The notes under the pieces were generated by a model. It had not been told where the DNA came from. It saw only the letters and a program-made list of their open reading frames with translations, and searched no databases. Positions 12,853-23,994 of a stretch of DNA of 64,000 nucleotides are shown in pieces. Numbering within the stretch: the stretch's first letter is position 1; every line of letters starts with the position of its first letter. Source of the DNA: Acanthacorydalis orientalis (taxonomy: Eukaryota; Arthropoda; Insecta; Megaloptera; Corydalidae); the NCBI GenBank assembly GCA_034766995.1, contig CM068320.1, positions 7,692,501 to 7,756,500 on the forward strand, given 5' to 3'. The position numbers were made by a program, and so were the translations under genes.

Positions 12853-13352
12853 AAAATAATTTTTTTCCTTTAATTATGCACTACTAAAAAAACTATTTAA
12901 CAAAAATTGTTTTTTTTAACGAAGTTTTAAAATTAATAAGCACATTAAATGTTTAAAATTTAATTTAATTTTTAACTTAATTTAAGTTTAATTTAATTTT
13001 TTGCTAACTAAAAATAATGTAAAAACTAAGCTTATTACAAGAAGAGACTAATAAAAACTGAACGATTTAACTGAAACTGCAACACACTCTCAAATTTCAC
13101 TTCAGTTTACTTTAAGTTCAGTTGGTCGAACAGTTAAATCGATGGAATTTCTTTCAATTCTTCAGTCGGGCAATCAGTTCAAAAAAGAACGATACATATA
13201 CCATACAGCTTCGGTTTATCGTACCAATCACAACTGATCAGTCGAAACTGATGGCCAAACAGAGTGGCCGACATGAAATGAATGGGTTTGTCTGGCCGAA
13301 GAAAATTGAAATAAAATGAACAGAAATAGAAGTTACGATGTATGTCTATCTA

Positions 13353-14641
13353 CGAGGGTGGTCCCAGAAGTACCCGGCCTGACCTAGAGATGGCAGTAGT
13401 TGTTTCAAAAATATCACTGTATTAGAAAATACACAATATATAAAGCATATGTTTCAAGTTTGAGGACGCCACGTTGTTTAGTATTTGTTTGGCAGCCATC
13501 AATAGTAAACGTTTTCAGTGAGTTTGTGAAAATGGAGAAAATTGGTCATCGTTACGTGATACAATACTTTTATTTGAAAGGCCTCAGCCCAACCAATATA
13601 AAAGCTGAACTGGATTCTACTCTGGGTGAGTCTGCTCCTTCGTTTACAACAGTGAAATATTGGATAGCAGAGTTTAAACGAGGCCGTACAAGCTGCCAAG
13701 ACGAGCATCGCAGTGGTCGACCAAATGAGGTGACGACTCCAGAAATGGTGAAGAAAATCCACAAAGCGGTACTGGATGATCGTCGACTGAAAGTGCGCGA
13801 GCTAGCAGACATAGTAGGCATTTCAAAAAGTGCGGTATATCGCATATTATCTGAAAATTTGGACATGAGAAAGCTGTGTGCAAGATGGGTACCGCGTTTG
13901 CTCACACTCGAGCAAAAACAGTGTCGTGAAGATGTTTCAATTCAGTGTTTAGCGAAGTTTCACAGCAACAAAGCACAATTTTTGCGCCGTTTCATAACCA
14001 TGGATGAAACATGGGTCCATCACTTCACACCCGAGACAAAAGAACAATCAAAACAATGGACTGAAAAGGGAGAACCGGCTCCAAAGAAGGCGAAGACTGT
14101 TTCATCTGCAGGCAAGATCATGGCGTCGGTTTTTTGTGATGCGCGTGGGATAATTTTCATTGACTATCTTGAAAAAGGAAAAACTATCAACGGCAAGTAT
14201 TATGCGAACTTATTGCAACGTTTGAGCGAAGAAATCAAGCAAAAACGGCCGCATTTGACTAAGAAGAAAGTGTTGTTTCATCAAGACAATGCACCAGGTC
14301 ACAAATCCGTTATTGCAATGGCCAAAATTAATGAATTAAAATGTGAATTGCTACCTCATGTACCCTATTCGCCAGATTTAGTCCCCTCGGATTATTTTTT
14401 GTTCCCAAACTTGAAAAAATGGCTCAGTGGTCAAAGATTTCCCAACGATGAAGATGTGATGTCGGCAGTTAATGGGTATTTTGAGGAACAAGACAGTTCT
14501 TATTATAAAAAGGGTATCGAACTTATTGAACATCGCTGGGAAAAGTGTATAGAGCTGAAAGGAGATTATGTTGAAAAATATATTTTTTCCAAAATTTTTG
14601 TGTTTTCTTTGTTGGGTCGGGTACTTCTGTGACCATTCTCG
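13353..14641 (+). mobile_element. Full-length mariner transposon (family A)
   Basis: 1289 bp, the usual mariner length, flanked by TA at 13351-13352 and 14642-14643. The terminal inverted repeats match at 23 of the first 28 bases (CGAGGGTGGTCCCAGAAGTA at the left, CGAGAATGGTCACAGAAGTA as the complement at the right). It contains one open transposase frame and short untranslated flanks. It is inserted into a LINE remnant, so it is younger than that LINE. The intact frame makes it the youngest-looking DNA transposon here. Confidence 0.95.
13532..14632 (+). CDS. Mariner transposase, open frame with a lost stop codon
   Basis: 366 codons. I chose the ATG at 13532 because MEKIGHRYVIQYFYLKGLSP aligns with family N-termini; the frame stays open upstream to 13400 without family similarity. 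A paired helix-turn-helix DNA-binding region spans about residues 1-115, with the linker SGRPNE at 61-66 and WVPRLL at 119-124. The catalytic triad is D158 (in MDETW), D252 (HQDNAPGH) and D287 (YSPDLVPSDYF), giving the D,D34D spacing of mariners. The family normally ends at GDYVEK, here residue 349. The expected TAA reads TAT, so 17 extra hydrophobic residues run into the 3' terminal repeat and stop at TGA 14630. The protein cuts and pastes at TA sites as a dimer in the nucleus (family knowledge). By sequence it resembles irritans-type mariners. Whether the tail permits activity is unknown. Confidence 0.92.
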   Translation: MEKIGHRYVIQYFYLKGLSPTNIKAELDSTLGESAPSFTTVKYWIAEFKRGRTSCQDEHRSGRPNEVTTPEMVKKIHKAVLDDRRLKVRELADIVGISKSAVYRILSENLDMRKLCARWVPRLLTLEQKQCREDVSIQCLAKFHSNKAQFLRRFITMDETWVHHFTPETKEQSKQWTEKGEPAPKKAKTVSSAGKIMASVFCDARGIIFIDYLEKGKTINGKYYANLLQRLSEEIKQKRPHLTKKKVLFHQDNAPGHKSVIAMAKINELKCELLPHVPYSPDLVPSDYFLFPNLKKWLSGQRFPNDEDVMSAVNGYFEEQDSSYYKKGIELIEHRWEKCIELKGDYVEKYIFSKIFVFSLLGRVLL

Positions 14642-14643
14642 TA

Positions 14644-15205
14644 GGCCAGCTTATCAACAAAGATGGATCATTCATTGAAAAAGTAAACGGAAGAATAAAA
14701 ATGGAATTGAGCCCATTTGGACGAAACGCCTTGATATTTAAATCAAAAATTCCACTCTGTTTGACGAAAAAAATATTTGATCAATGTGCACTAGCAGTCT
14801 TTATCTACGGCAGTTAAACAAGAATCCTTAACACCAAAATCATTCAAAAACTCCAAACAAAATACAGGAGTATGGAAAAATGCATATTAGAAAAAACAAG
14901 AAGATATAGGAAAAAATAGAATGAATACGAAAACAGACAGAAGTCATAGATATAATAAGAAGAGTAAAGACTCTGAAATGGAAACGGGTGGAGCATGTTG
15001 CAAGAAGAGAAAACAACAGAAGTTATTAATTGTGAATCAAGGAATATAAAAAAAACCAAAGAAAAGAGCAATGAACAGGTGGCATAAGGAAATTAAAATT
15101 TTTATTGAAAATTAGTGAAGAAGAAAGAAAATCAATCGTACAAAATGGAAAACTATATAAGAAGCCTTTATCGATCAGTGGATTAACAGAGGCTCCTACT
15201 GCTGC
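14644..15205 (+). pseudogene. LINE post-RT C-terminal region (copy 2)
   Basis: The translation runs GQLINKDGSFIEKVNGRIKM, then ALIFKSKIPLCLTKKIFDQC and ALAVFIYGS followed by a stop. Further decayed reading includes QKLQTKYRSMEKCILEKTRR-like sequence and a W-K-WVEHVARR-like stretch near 14980. This is the segment downstream of the reverse transcriptase palm in insect non-LTR elements. Stops and frameshifts make it non-coding. It ends 5 bases before a (TA)n(TAA)n tail, which suggests a very short 3' untranslated region. Confidence 0.7.
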
Positions 15206-15209
15206 TGAT

Positions 15210-15217
15210 TATATATA

Positions 15218-15249
<32 letters not shown>
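15210..15249. repeat. (TA)n(TAA)n tail at LINE 3' end
   Basis: About 12 TA units then five TAA units directly after the LINE remnant. The position suggests that it began as the retrotransposon's 3' tail, as seen more clearly at 42093. Confidence 0.75.
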
Positions 15250-15474
15250 GAGAAGTGGTAAAATTTAGTACATAATTAATTTGTATATTGTAATAATTTA
15301 TTTATATATTGTATGATGTAATATATTATACGTATGTTTATAAAGAAAGTCGATATTAGAAAATATATAAAAATTAAACTCTTGAATTAAATGTAAACAA
15401 AAACATTCTGATATCGATCTCAAATATATTCCATGTGACATCGTACAAGTACATCTAAATATGTATATCTCTAT

Positions 15475-15486
15475 GTATACATATAC

Positions 15487-15546
<60 letters not shown>

Positions 15547-15576
15547 GTATATATATACGAGTATATATATATATAC
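15475..15576. repeat. Compound (TA)n microsatellite
   Basis: TACA units, a long pure TA block and TG/CGAG-interrupted TA blocks. Just right of it GAGTGGAAATGT (about 15580) and ACATTTCTACTCC (about 15612) form an imperfect hairpin. Confidence 0.95.
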
Positions 15577-15579
15577 CTA

Positions 15580-17765
15580 GAGTGGAAATGTACGCTGCGT
15601 ATGTATGAGATCACATTTCTACTCCATCCACTTGAACAACAAACTTGATGCATGCAGTTTTAGACGTCAAATCGTGTTTACATATGGTATCGAGTGGCGT
15701 AACAAACTAAACAAAGATGTGTAAATTTTATCACATTTGTCTTGATATGATTTGTGCAATCTTAGATTGTTTGGATGCTGTTTTGCTATATTATACGATA
15801 CTTAGAACGAATAGATATAAGTTTTTAATATAATATTTTTTGTATGTTTACATTTATGAATTAACAAAATAAAAGCATTCGATCGTATTGTATTACATAC
15901 AATATTTTTTTCTTAGAATAATGTTTTGTTCATAGTCTACCGCTAGGTTTGTTTTTCAATTTAAACAAATTTAGAAGCTTTAAACTAAAATAATTAAGGT
16001 AAAAAGTTCTTTTTTAATATTTTCTCAAACAAAAATAATTACTTCCATACAAACTGTAACTAGTCAATGCGACAAAATTAATTATGCTTTGTTAACTTAT
16101 TACTAAAACTACCATCTAAAGTTTATTAATTTAATAAATATCCTATAAAATAATAATTATTAAATATCCTATTAATAATTATTATGTTCTATAAGTTTGT
16201 GTGAATATTCATATGAATACTTATATTTAAACATATATCATCTGTGATTCCGCTCTGCAAATAATGACATTTCCATCGAATTCATATTCAATTGTTCAAA
16301 TATTATAAAAATTTTTTACTGAACAACTGAAGTATTAGAAGATTTACTTCAATAATAAATGTTTTTATTATAACTCAAGAGTAAAAAACATAAATTACTT
16401 TACTTTTAATTAAAGAAGAATAAAATCCACTAGATATAAAAGTACATTTTTTTAAAAAAATTAAAAATATTAATTCTAGACTTTATATTATTACTCGTAT
16501 TGTATTTCTCGGATAGTTATATTTTGTTTAATATACAATTTATTTTTAAAACAATAAATAAATTATTTAAAGTATGTAAAGATTTTTTGAAAAAGAGATA
16601 CTAGTAATATAATAAAATTCGATCTGTTATATTACATTTTCTTCTGCAATTTTACGAACAGAAAATATAATTACTGTTTATATAATATGTTGATTATTAA
16701 TTTGTTTTATAAAATAAACTTGTCAATAATTAACAGATAATTAATTTATTCAAATCAAGATATTTGTAAATAATAATATGTGGTTAATTTTTCTTTTTTA
16801 ATATTACTCAGTATTAAATTTGACAACGAAAATGAATAAAGGGAAACGTATTCAAATTATTATTTTACACAATAAAAGTGACTCATAAAGGAAAAGCATA
16901 AATTTATTTAAGATGAAGCTAAATTTTATTATCTGAAACTATAAATATACAATCAATTTAGAAACAGAGTAAGAGAACTCGGTGGTAGAAATTTTCATTT
17001 ACCAACAAAAGAACTAATCGACACAACTTTTAATATTAGAAGAAACTATTTCGTGAAAAATAATCGAAGAGATGACTTATAGAAATGTAATCATTAAACA
17101 CTGATTATTATATCGAAAATCGTTTGAAAAAAAGGTGCTTATATTTTTGCTTACTAATAAAATATTTAATTTTTTCTCGTCACCTACTGAAATATATGAT
17201 CAAAGGTATAATCAGAAACAAGGGAAACAATTACAAATATTTGCTGTATTGTAACGAGTTAAAATTTTACTTACAAAATGAGAAAAATATTTCTCTAATT
17301 TCAACATCAATTCATACATTATACATTCTGCCACTTAGTCTACAATCACCACAGCATCATGATTTGAAATAAAATTTAGACCTTTCGTATCTAAAATATT
17401 CATAGAGCCTTAAAATAATTGAGATGGAAAAATAAGATCATTATAAAGTTATATTCACAGTTGTAACTGTTTTGATTTCAATCATATTTTCTGCATGAGT
17501 ACTTACAAATCACAAAATGTTTTCCAAAAACTTAAACATCCAAACGTTACTCATTTAACATTAATTCTATTACAATATAACCTTTTCTAAATAAACTTAA
17601 GTGCGATCGAAAATTCTTACAGTCAATAGAAGTGGCTCAACTGATACAGTCGCTTTTGAAATCGCTGTTTTTTTCAGTCCATTAATCATAACTAACTTAA
17701 AATGATAGAATGTTTATAACTGCTTTATTTATTCCTCTACGTCTAAATATTTTAATTATTTCAAT
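15580..17765. other. AT-rich stretch without recognisable genes
   Basis: No protein family, terminal repeat or RNA gene is visible. The 82-codon frame at 17124-17372 has no recognisable domain and ordinary AT-rich composition, so I do not call it a gene. GAGTGGCGTAACAAAC at 15692 weakly resembles a hAT-type end. Confidence 0.6.
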
Positions 17766-17769
17766 ATTA

Positions 17770-17898
17770 CTAGGTTGGTAGAAAAATAATTGAGGTAATG
17801 ACCTTCAAATTCATATACATTTTTTAATTTAAGTGGCCCAGAACTGTTGGATGACCAACGCGTAACTTTTTTGCCTAACTTTTTTCCTACCAACCTAA
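17770..17898. mobile_element. 129-bp mariner MITE, minimal derivative of the cecropia-type family
   Basis: The left end, CTAGGTTGGTAGAAAAATAA, and the right end, whose complement begins TTAGGTTGGTAGGAAAAAAG, are inverted repeats of about 25 bp. A TA precedes the left end; the right flank reads CA, a probable mutation of TA. The body matches the left 105 bp of the 18285 and 44065 elements (GTGGCCCAGAACTGTTGGAT), so it is the same family with nearly all remaining interior deleted. The complement of ACTTTTTTGCCTAAC next to the right end suggests the deletion joined the HTH remnant to the end. Confidence 0.85.
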
Positions 17899-18284
17899 CA
17901 TAACTCAACAATTAAACCATTGGTCTATTTTAGATCGACTATTTGCAAAATAGATAATTAGAATAGTATAAACAAATTAGAAAAATTACAGAAATACATA
18001 ACAATTCAATATATAATAAACAGTGAGGGAGTGTAGGATCATGTATTTGAAAATATGAAATTTGTACAATACAAATATGAACTGATACGGATAAATAAAG
18101 TTTTTAACACCTTTTGTATTTTCTCATTTTTGTTATAATTTTTTAATAAAAAATATTAATTATACTTTATAAATTAAGTAGGTTAATGAATAATGTTTTT
18201 GTTATAGTTAAAAAATAGTAATTTAAACATTAATAAATTCAAAACACAACTTTTTCGTTTGTAGCCAGATTTGATTTGTTAATA

Positions 18285-18841
18285 TTCGGTTGGTGAAAAA
18301 ATAATTGCAGTTAATGACATTCAAAGTCTTACATTTTTTAAATTAAGTGGTTTTAAGTTGTCCAGAACTATTGAATAACTAACGCCTAACTTTTGTGCAA
18401 TATCTCAAATTGTTGTGGGTTGTTCTGATAGAAATAACACCTTCAGTTGGTCGTTATGAAATAAAGAAAGACGCCCGCGACCTTCTTTATCTTCAAGGCT
18501 CTTTCCCCGAGCATGAAACATTTGGAACCACCATTGCACCATAAGTTCCTTAACAATACCCACAGCAAAAGCATCGTTCAGTTTACGAGCAGTTTCTGTT
18601 ACTTTACCAACCGTTTTTAACTCATACAAAAAAATGATCTTATTTGCATCTTCTTTATCTTTAATTCAATAGCCCAATTTGAAACAAAATTAATAATAAA
18701 ATCAAAGTAGATGTTACCAAAATACGAAAAATGCACTTTAAAATGGTATTAACACGAACACGATAAAATGACAATTTCATTGAAAAAAATTAAGGTTTAA
18801 ATTCAGAAAACAAACACCTAATTATTTTCCTACTAACTTAA
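18285..18841 (-). mobile_element. Cecropia-type mariner MITE, DNA-binding-domain remnant (copy 2)
   Basis: 557 bp, flanked by TA at 18283-18284 and 18842-18843. Terminal repeats are TTCGGTTGGTGAAAAAATAA at the left and, complemented, TTAAGTTAGTAGGAAAATAA at the right. On the minus strand it runs from the 5' end through a 5' untranslated region and transposase N-terminus straight into the 3' end; the catalytic two thirds are missing. This is the best-preserved member of the family in the window. Confidence 0.92.
18322..18660 (-). pseudogene. Mariner transposase DNA-binding domain only, broken
   Basis: The minus strand reads KTVGKVTETARKLNDAFAVG, VQWWFQMFHARGKSLEDKEG, RGRLSLFHNDQLKVLF, EQPTTI, a stop, then DIAQKLGVSYSIVLDNLKPL. 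This is the cecropia/Hsmar1-type paired HTH: WWFQ, SLED and the GRGRP-type linker, here GRGRL, then HTH2 (GVSxSTV). The uninterrupted part is 74 codons from 18629 to 18405. An extra T upstream breaks the true N-terminus and a TGA separates the second HTH. Sequence then passes directly into the 3' terminal repeat, so no D,D34D catalytic residues exist. It cannot transpose on its own. A truncated DNA-binding product is conceivable but unsupported. Confidence 0.85.
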
Positions 18842-19947
18842 TAGCAATATTTATTCATAAACTGAATGCATTAAAATGTCACATACATAATGTTTTTATA
18901 TTTATTGAAATGTTTGAAATAATTTTTCTAAAAATATATCGATTATTTAATTATAATCTAAATATTAGGTTACATACTTAGCACTTTTCTGCGTTATTTC
19001 ATATGTTATTACACATTTAATATATTTCTAAATTTTTTCTTTAACTAATTTTTTTGAAAGAATATTTATACACAATACTTTAAATCTAATTATTAGATTC
19101 AGTATAGAAATTTTCAAGATAATTTAATACTATTTATAAGAATATGGTTGTTATAATAATTTTTATTTATTTTTTATACATATTTCCTATTTAAAATACA
19201 GGACAATTAAAATGTATAGTTTGTCTTAAGACAGGATTAGTTACAGATAGTGAAGAAAAAAATGACTGAAAATTGAAAAGTGGTTTCATTTCAGCTAACT
19301 GGTTGTTGTTTTCCTTTTCGGATTATATAATTTTAATATTTGTAACACTTAAGAAATAATTTAAATATAAAAAAAATATTTTAAATACTATATGTATTTT
19401 TTCAACATTTTAAAAGAATAAAAACATAATACATCGGAGAAAATCATTATATTAAAACATATTTGTCTATATTTATACATTACAAACATTAGTGAAAGTA
19501 TATTAGCTTGAAAGTAATTTCGTCCATTATAGCACAATATAAAAGTTAATATGAATCGTTGTAGAAAATCTTACGATAAACGTTACTATTTCAGTTTTAC
19601 TTTTACGACACGTGATCCGCTAAAAAGATGTTGTTATTGAACATTTTGTCGGCACATGAGCATCAGCTTACGATGCATTCATTCATTGTTAGATAATAAT
19701 TTTTTTTTCATATACATGAAACACGTATACAAAAAAGTTTTATATTTGAAAATTAAATATTTTTTTAAAATATAAAATATTTATTTTGATATATTTTACA
19801 AAATGTCATATATGTTTTAATCAGCAATTTATGCGAAAATAAATACAATAATTTTGATAAATTTCAACATTTATTCCATCTAGAAAAACAAATAGAATGT
19901 GTTTATTTTCTCGATGTTAACAATTATCGTTATTAAAAATGATAATT

Positions 19948-19952
<5 letters not shown>

Positions 19953-19993
<41 letters not shown>
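19953..19993. repeat. (TA)n microsatellite
   Basis: About 20 TA units. Confidence 0.97.
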
Positions 19994-19997
<4 letters not shown>

Positions 19998-20963
19998 TTT
20001 ACAGTTTTAAATTTTGTTATCAAATTGAAAACTTTAAAATTTGAAACTGAGCACCCTTATTGAATTATTAATGTGAAAAAATCAAATTGAGCCCCATCAG
20101 TTTCTTGATGATACTTGAGTAAACAACAAATGACCAAAAAAATTAATGATTTTCTTCTAAATTTATTAAATATTTCAAATGTTAATGTGATTAAATATCA
20201 TAAGTAGTTAAAAAAATATTATTTTCACCAGAGGAAAATCACAAGTAATTCAACAAGTAAGGTTTTAAATTTTGACAATAAATTTGTCAATTTATTTATA
20301 TTTCCTGTCATAATTATTTCTATAATAACTGTAATTACCATTCTATAACTAAACTATACCCTAAATTAAAATCTCATCTTTCTATCCAAATCTCTCATCT
20401 CAATACTACACAGAAAATTTTGACGTTAAAACAAGTGTCACTATTGCATTTGCAGTATTGTTATGTTCAATCGTTCATAAAACGGTTGAAAAGGTGTCAT
20501 TTTATGCAGCCAGTTTAATTTTGCGATAGAGTTTTATAATGAACATTACAAAAAGAAGTTGGCATAAGCAGTAGCTAGTACATGTATGAATTATAATTTG
20601 CAATTTCATATCTTTATTGTTTTATTTTCACCATAAACCTTTATTTATAGCGTCAAAATATGGATTCAGTCGGGAGATAGGTTAAAAGAGTATGACGTAT
20701 AGTTTATTCTTGTATTGTTCCTAATATTGTTCTATGTCTTTCTAGTATTGTTTTTCTGGAAATATTTGTTTGTCTATGTAATGAAGTTGTAAATGTGAAT
20801 TGGTGCAGAAAACATTGCAGATCATCTGTAATGTCAAAGTGCACACACTTATTAATTTAATGATAAGTGTATTTTATTTAAAAATAACTTATACAGACCC
20901 TATTTTGAATTGTACTGTAAACTAACAAATATTTTAACATACACTATTTGTTGATAGCGAGAG

Positions 20964-21034
20964 AGATAAATGAAATTCGTCTCGTATACACTGGCCAGAG
21001 CTACTATAGATGAAATTCGTATTGTATGCACTGG
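20964..21034. repeat. Tandem duplication, period 40 bp
   Basis: TGAAATTCGTCTCGTATACA at 20971 recurs as TGAAATTCGTATTGTATGCA at 21011, each followed by CTGG. Two diverged units. Confidence 0.8.
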
Positions 21035-22661
21035 TAATTTTTACTTTTGATACTGAATACTGATATTCGGCTCTTAACAGAAGTATTTTTGTTTTCTTTT
21101 TTTCATGTTAATTTTTAGTATACTGAATTTTTAATTTTTATTATTATGAATAATAAAGTTTTGAAGTAATTGTTTGAATATGGATTTTTTTTACCAAGTT
21201 TTCGTAATATTTCGAATTTATCTCATATCTAATATATACTACATATCATATACGAGTATATACTATATATTTAGTAAGTAGCACTATTGATAGTTAAATA
21301 ATACACACCAGAACAGCATTGCATATACAATACTTGATTTTTCCAATGGAAAAATAAATACTGTGAGAACACTGCTAATTCATTATTTCCTATTTTTAAT
21401 AATTTTGCTTTTGGGGTCTAAATGTAAGATGCATCAAAAGGCTCTTGTCAGATTTCATCTAACAAACATTGAAATTTAGTTTATGAAGAATGCTCATATC
21501 AACACCTTATAGAAATTCAAACTGTCCGCGAACGTGTTAAGAATTTTCAGAGTAGCTTTTAAATATTAATTACGTAAAGGATAGTTTTAAAATATTTAAT
21601 TAATTAAAATTTACTATTAAAAAATAAAAAATTAATTATTACAGTAAATGTGTACAAATGTTCACGTTCAACTAGAATTGTCAAATAAATATTTGTGAAA
21701 AATTGGAGCGGCATTTTTACCAATTTGATTTTAGAGTTCTCTTATTATTATAAAACACAAACAATTAGCCTTTAATTGTATTTTCTTAACTGTTATTTGA
21801 CGCTTTAAGTAACCAATAAAAATGTTGGTGTAATAAATACATTTTAAATTTTAATAGTAAAACAAATTAATTTATTTTTTTAATATGTATTAATATTTTT
21901 TCCTGTAAACAATACAGTATGAAATCTCTAGCTATCCTCTAAAAACATTTCTAGGAAATGTAATTATGAAAGAATACCTTATACTTTAAACGCCTAAATT
22001 CTAAATAACTGCTCTTTTTCTATTCTAAATTAATTATTTTTTTAAATTTTGTGTATATTATGATATAAATTCATTATAATAACAATATTTTTCCATTAAA
22101 CGATAATTTTCTTAATTCATTTTCACGAAAACAGAGACATCTGATAATCGAATATTCAAAATACATATACAAATAAACATTTTTATTTTGTTCATTTTAT
22201 AAAAAGATTTATACCATGAAGGTACTCGAAGGTTATTACGATATTTTTAGAAATTAATGTAATTATTATTGAAAGAAATAATGAATATTTTTGATATGAT
22301 TTATATCATTGACGAATATGAAATTGTAACACTTTTTCATATATTAAAATTTAGAAGACTATAATTTTTTTAACTATTTCACGGATTTTAATTGAACATA
22401 TATTCATTTTTTTCTATTTATTTTTTAATCATATAGAAGTACAATTTATAAAATATTTTTATAAATTCATATAAAACAAAAATCATAATTGCTATACAAG
22501 ATCCAATTTTTAATTTTTTCTAGATGTAAGTTCACATTGCCACCATTAAATATTATTTGACTGAAATAAAAATTTAATAAGAACAGTTCCAGATGAAAGT
22601 AAATAAAATACTGAACTTTAATTTATAAAAAAAACAAGCTTTGAGTATAAAATGTACCCTT

Positions 22662-22684
22662 ACATATATATATATATATATATA
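22662..22684. repeat. (TA)n flank left of a mariner
   Basis: About 11 TA units ending 8 bp before the mariner. A further (TA)n follows its right end, so the element probably sits inside a former single array. Confidence 0.9.
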
Positions 22685-22692
22685 CATGCAAG

Positions 22693-23985
22693 CGAGAGTC
22701 GTTTGATAAGTTTGGCAAATTTATATGAGATGGCGCTACCATTCATTTAGTAACGTCACGGCTATCAAGTGTCACTTTTCAAAAACTATCTTAGTCGAAA
22801 TTTCAGCCAGAAGCGAGGCGTTGTTCACATTGTATAAATGATTGAAGTGAGCATTGTAGCAGTTGGCGCAAAAATAAGAAAGAAACGACTTCCATGCAGT
22901 GATAAAACAATTTCATTTGAAAAAGTGGACGGCCACCCCGAACAAAGCGGATGAAGTTCATGGGAACTCTGCACCAGCGTTGAAGACTGTTTATGTCTGA
23001 ATAAATAAGTTTAAACGGAGCCGAAATTGCACTGAAGATGAAGCGCGCTGTGGACGCCGATCTGAGGTCACCACGACGGAATATGTTGAAAAAATTCATG
23101 ATATAATTATGGAAGACCGCAGAGTTAAAATGCACGAGATTTATGAGACTGTAGACATCTGAACTGAACGAGTGCACAATATTCTGCACGAAAAATTGCA
23201 CATCAAATAGCTGTGTGCGCGATTGGTGTCTTGATTTTTGACTGTCTACTAAAAACGCACACGAAAGGACATTTGAACTCAGTGTTTGGTAATTTTAAGT
23301 CGCAATCCGCAGGCCTTTCCGTGTTGATTCGTCACCGTGAATAAAACATAGATTCACTACTATATACTTCAGTTGAAAAGCATCAGTCAAAGCAGTGGAC
23401 AACGACTGGTGAAACTGCACCGAAGAAGTGCGAAGACCATTTTGTCGGCTGAGAAGGTGATGGCCACTGTTTTTTTGGATTCCCAAGTAATCATCCTGAT
23501 CGACTACTTAACGAAAAGAAAAACGATAAGATGAACCTATTACACAATATTATTGGATCGTTTGAAAGGACATCTGAAACAAAAACGGCAAAGAATGGCG
23601 CACAAAAAAGTGCTCTTTCACCAACGCGCCCAAAAAGTACCACAAATCGACCATCGCAATGGAAAGTTGCACGAATATGGCTTCGATTAATTACTCATCC
23701 ACCCTATTTCCCAAACTTGGCCCCGTTCGACTTCTTCCTCGTCCCAAATTTCAAAAGTTGGCTCGGTCAGAAGAAATTATTATCGAATGCGGATTCATTG
23801 CAGCAGTTAATGCGTATTTTGCAGAAGAGAAGAATTGCTTATCTGACTATATGAAAAAATTTGAAACTCGCTGGACCAAATCTATAGTATTCCTCAATGG
23901 AGACTATGTTGAGAAATAAAATCGATTTTTTTCCAAAAACCGGCGTTTAAATTGCTTTCTTACCATACTTATCAAACGACCCTCG
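22693..23985 (+). mobile_element. Full-length degenerate mariner (family B, copy 1)
   Basis: 1293 bp. The inverted repeats match at 23 of 28 bases: left CGAGAGTCGTTTGATAAGTT, right complement CGAGGGTCGTTTGATAAGTA. TA is present at the right (23986); the left flank reads AG, presumably mutated. Shorter or partial copies of the same family lie at 50630-51501 and 63966-64000. Confidence 0.93.
22850..23919 (+). pseudogene. Mariner transposase, full length but inactivated (family B)
   Basis: Family motifs appear in order but in several frames. They are KFKRSRNCTEDEARCGRRSE, VEKIHDIIMEDRRVKMHE and LCAR in the DNA-binding half, then LSAEKVMATVFLDSQVIILI, LAPFDFFLVPNFKSWLG, AAVNAYFAEEKN and LNGDYVEK with its stop at 23917. 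Inactivating changes are visible. The first catalytic motif reads VTVNKT-stop (D to N, near 23335). The second reads HQRAQ instead of HQDNAP. The third reads FPNLAPFDFF. There are also several stops and frameshifts. All three catalytic sites are altered, so this copy is dead. Short open frames at 23531-23854 and 23659-23919 are pieces of it. Confidence 0.9.
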
Positions 23986-23994
23986 TATATATAT

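Larger units (their letters stand above)
12036..13293 (+). mobile_element. Probable PIF/Harbinger remnant, mixed with other debris
   Basis: The left edge, GGGCCTCATACACTATCAG after a TAA, resembles Harbinger terminal repeats, and a Harbinger transposase piece lies inside at 12346-12582. The right edge is uncertain. I place it at GTCTGGCC (13286-13293) because LINE-like sequence resumes after it. Inside, 12837-12852 reads CCTTGCTACGCCACTG, the complement of a hAT-like end, so part of the span may be a second transposon. ATCAGT-CGAA-ACTGAT forms a small palindrome near 13236. Confidence 0.4.
13294..15249 (+). mobile_element. LINE 3' end (copy 2) split by a mariner insertion
   Basis: Sequence left of the mariner (13294-13352) ends ...TATGTCTATCTA and sequence right of it (from 14644) starts GGCCAGCTTATC. 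Joined at the duplicated TA they read YVYLGQLINKDGS, a typical post-RT LINE motif. The LINE continues to about 15205 and ends in (TA)n(TAA)n. The 5' junction is not certain because other debris abuts it. Confidence 0.7.
18850..22660. other. AT-rich stretch without recognisable genes
   Basis: It holds one (TA)n array, a 40-bp-period tandem duplication near 21000 and otherwise unassigned AT-rich DNA. No transposon ends or protein motifs were recognised on either strand. Confidence 0.6.

Noticed and set aside
12036..13293. One clean Harbinger element with both ends
   Set aside because: The right end does not convincingly complement the left; the span may contain more than one element, so only the left edge and coding fragment are claimed.
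13499..13905. Three minus-strand open frames inside the mariner
   Set aside because: They overlap the well-supported plus-strand transposase and have no family similarity; shadows.
17124..17372. An 82-codon frame as a small gene
   Set aside because: Ordinary AT-rich composition, no domain, no conserved context; such lengths are expected by chance in 64 kb of both strands.
18405..18629. A host gene encoding a 74-residue helix-turn-helix protein
   Set aside because: It lies inside a MITE with terminal repeats and TA flanks, matches the mariner N-terminus, and is broken by a frameshift and a stop.
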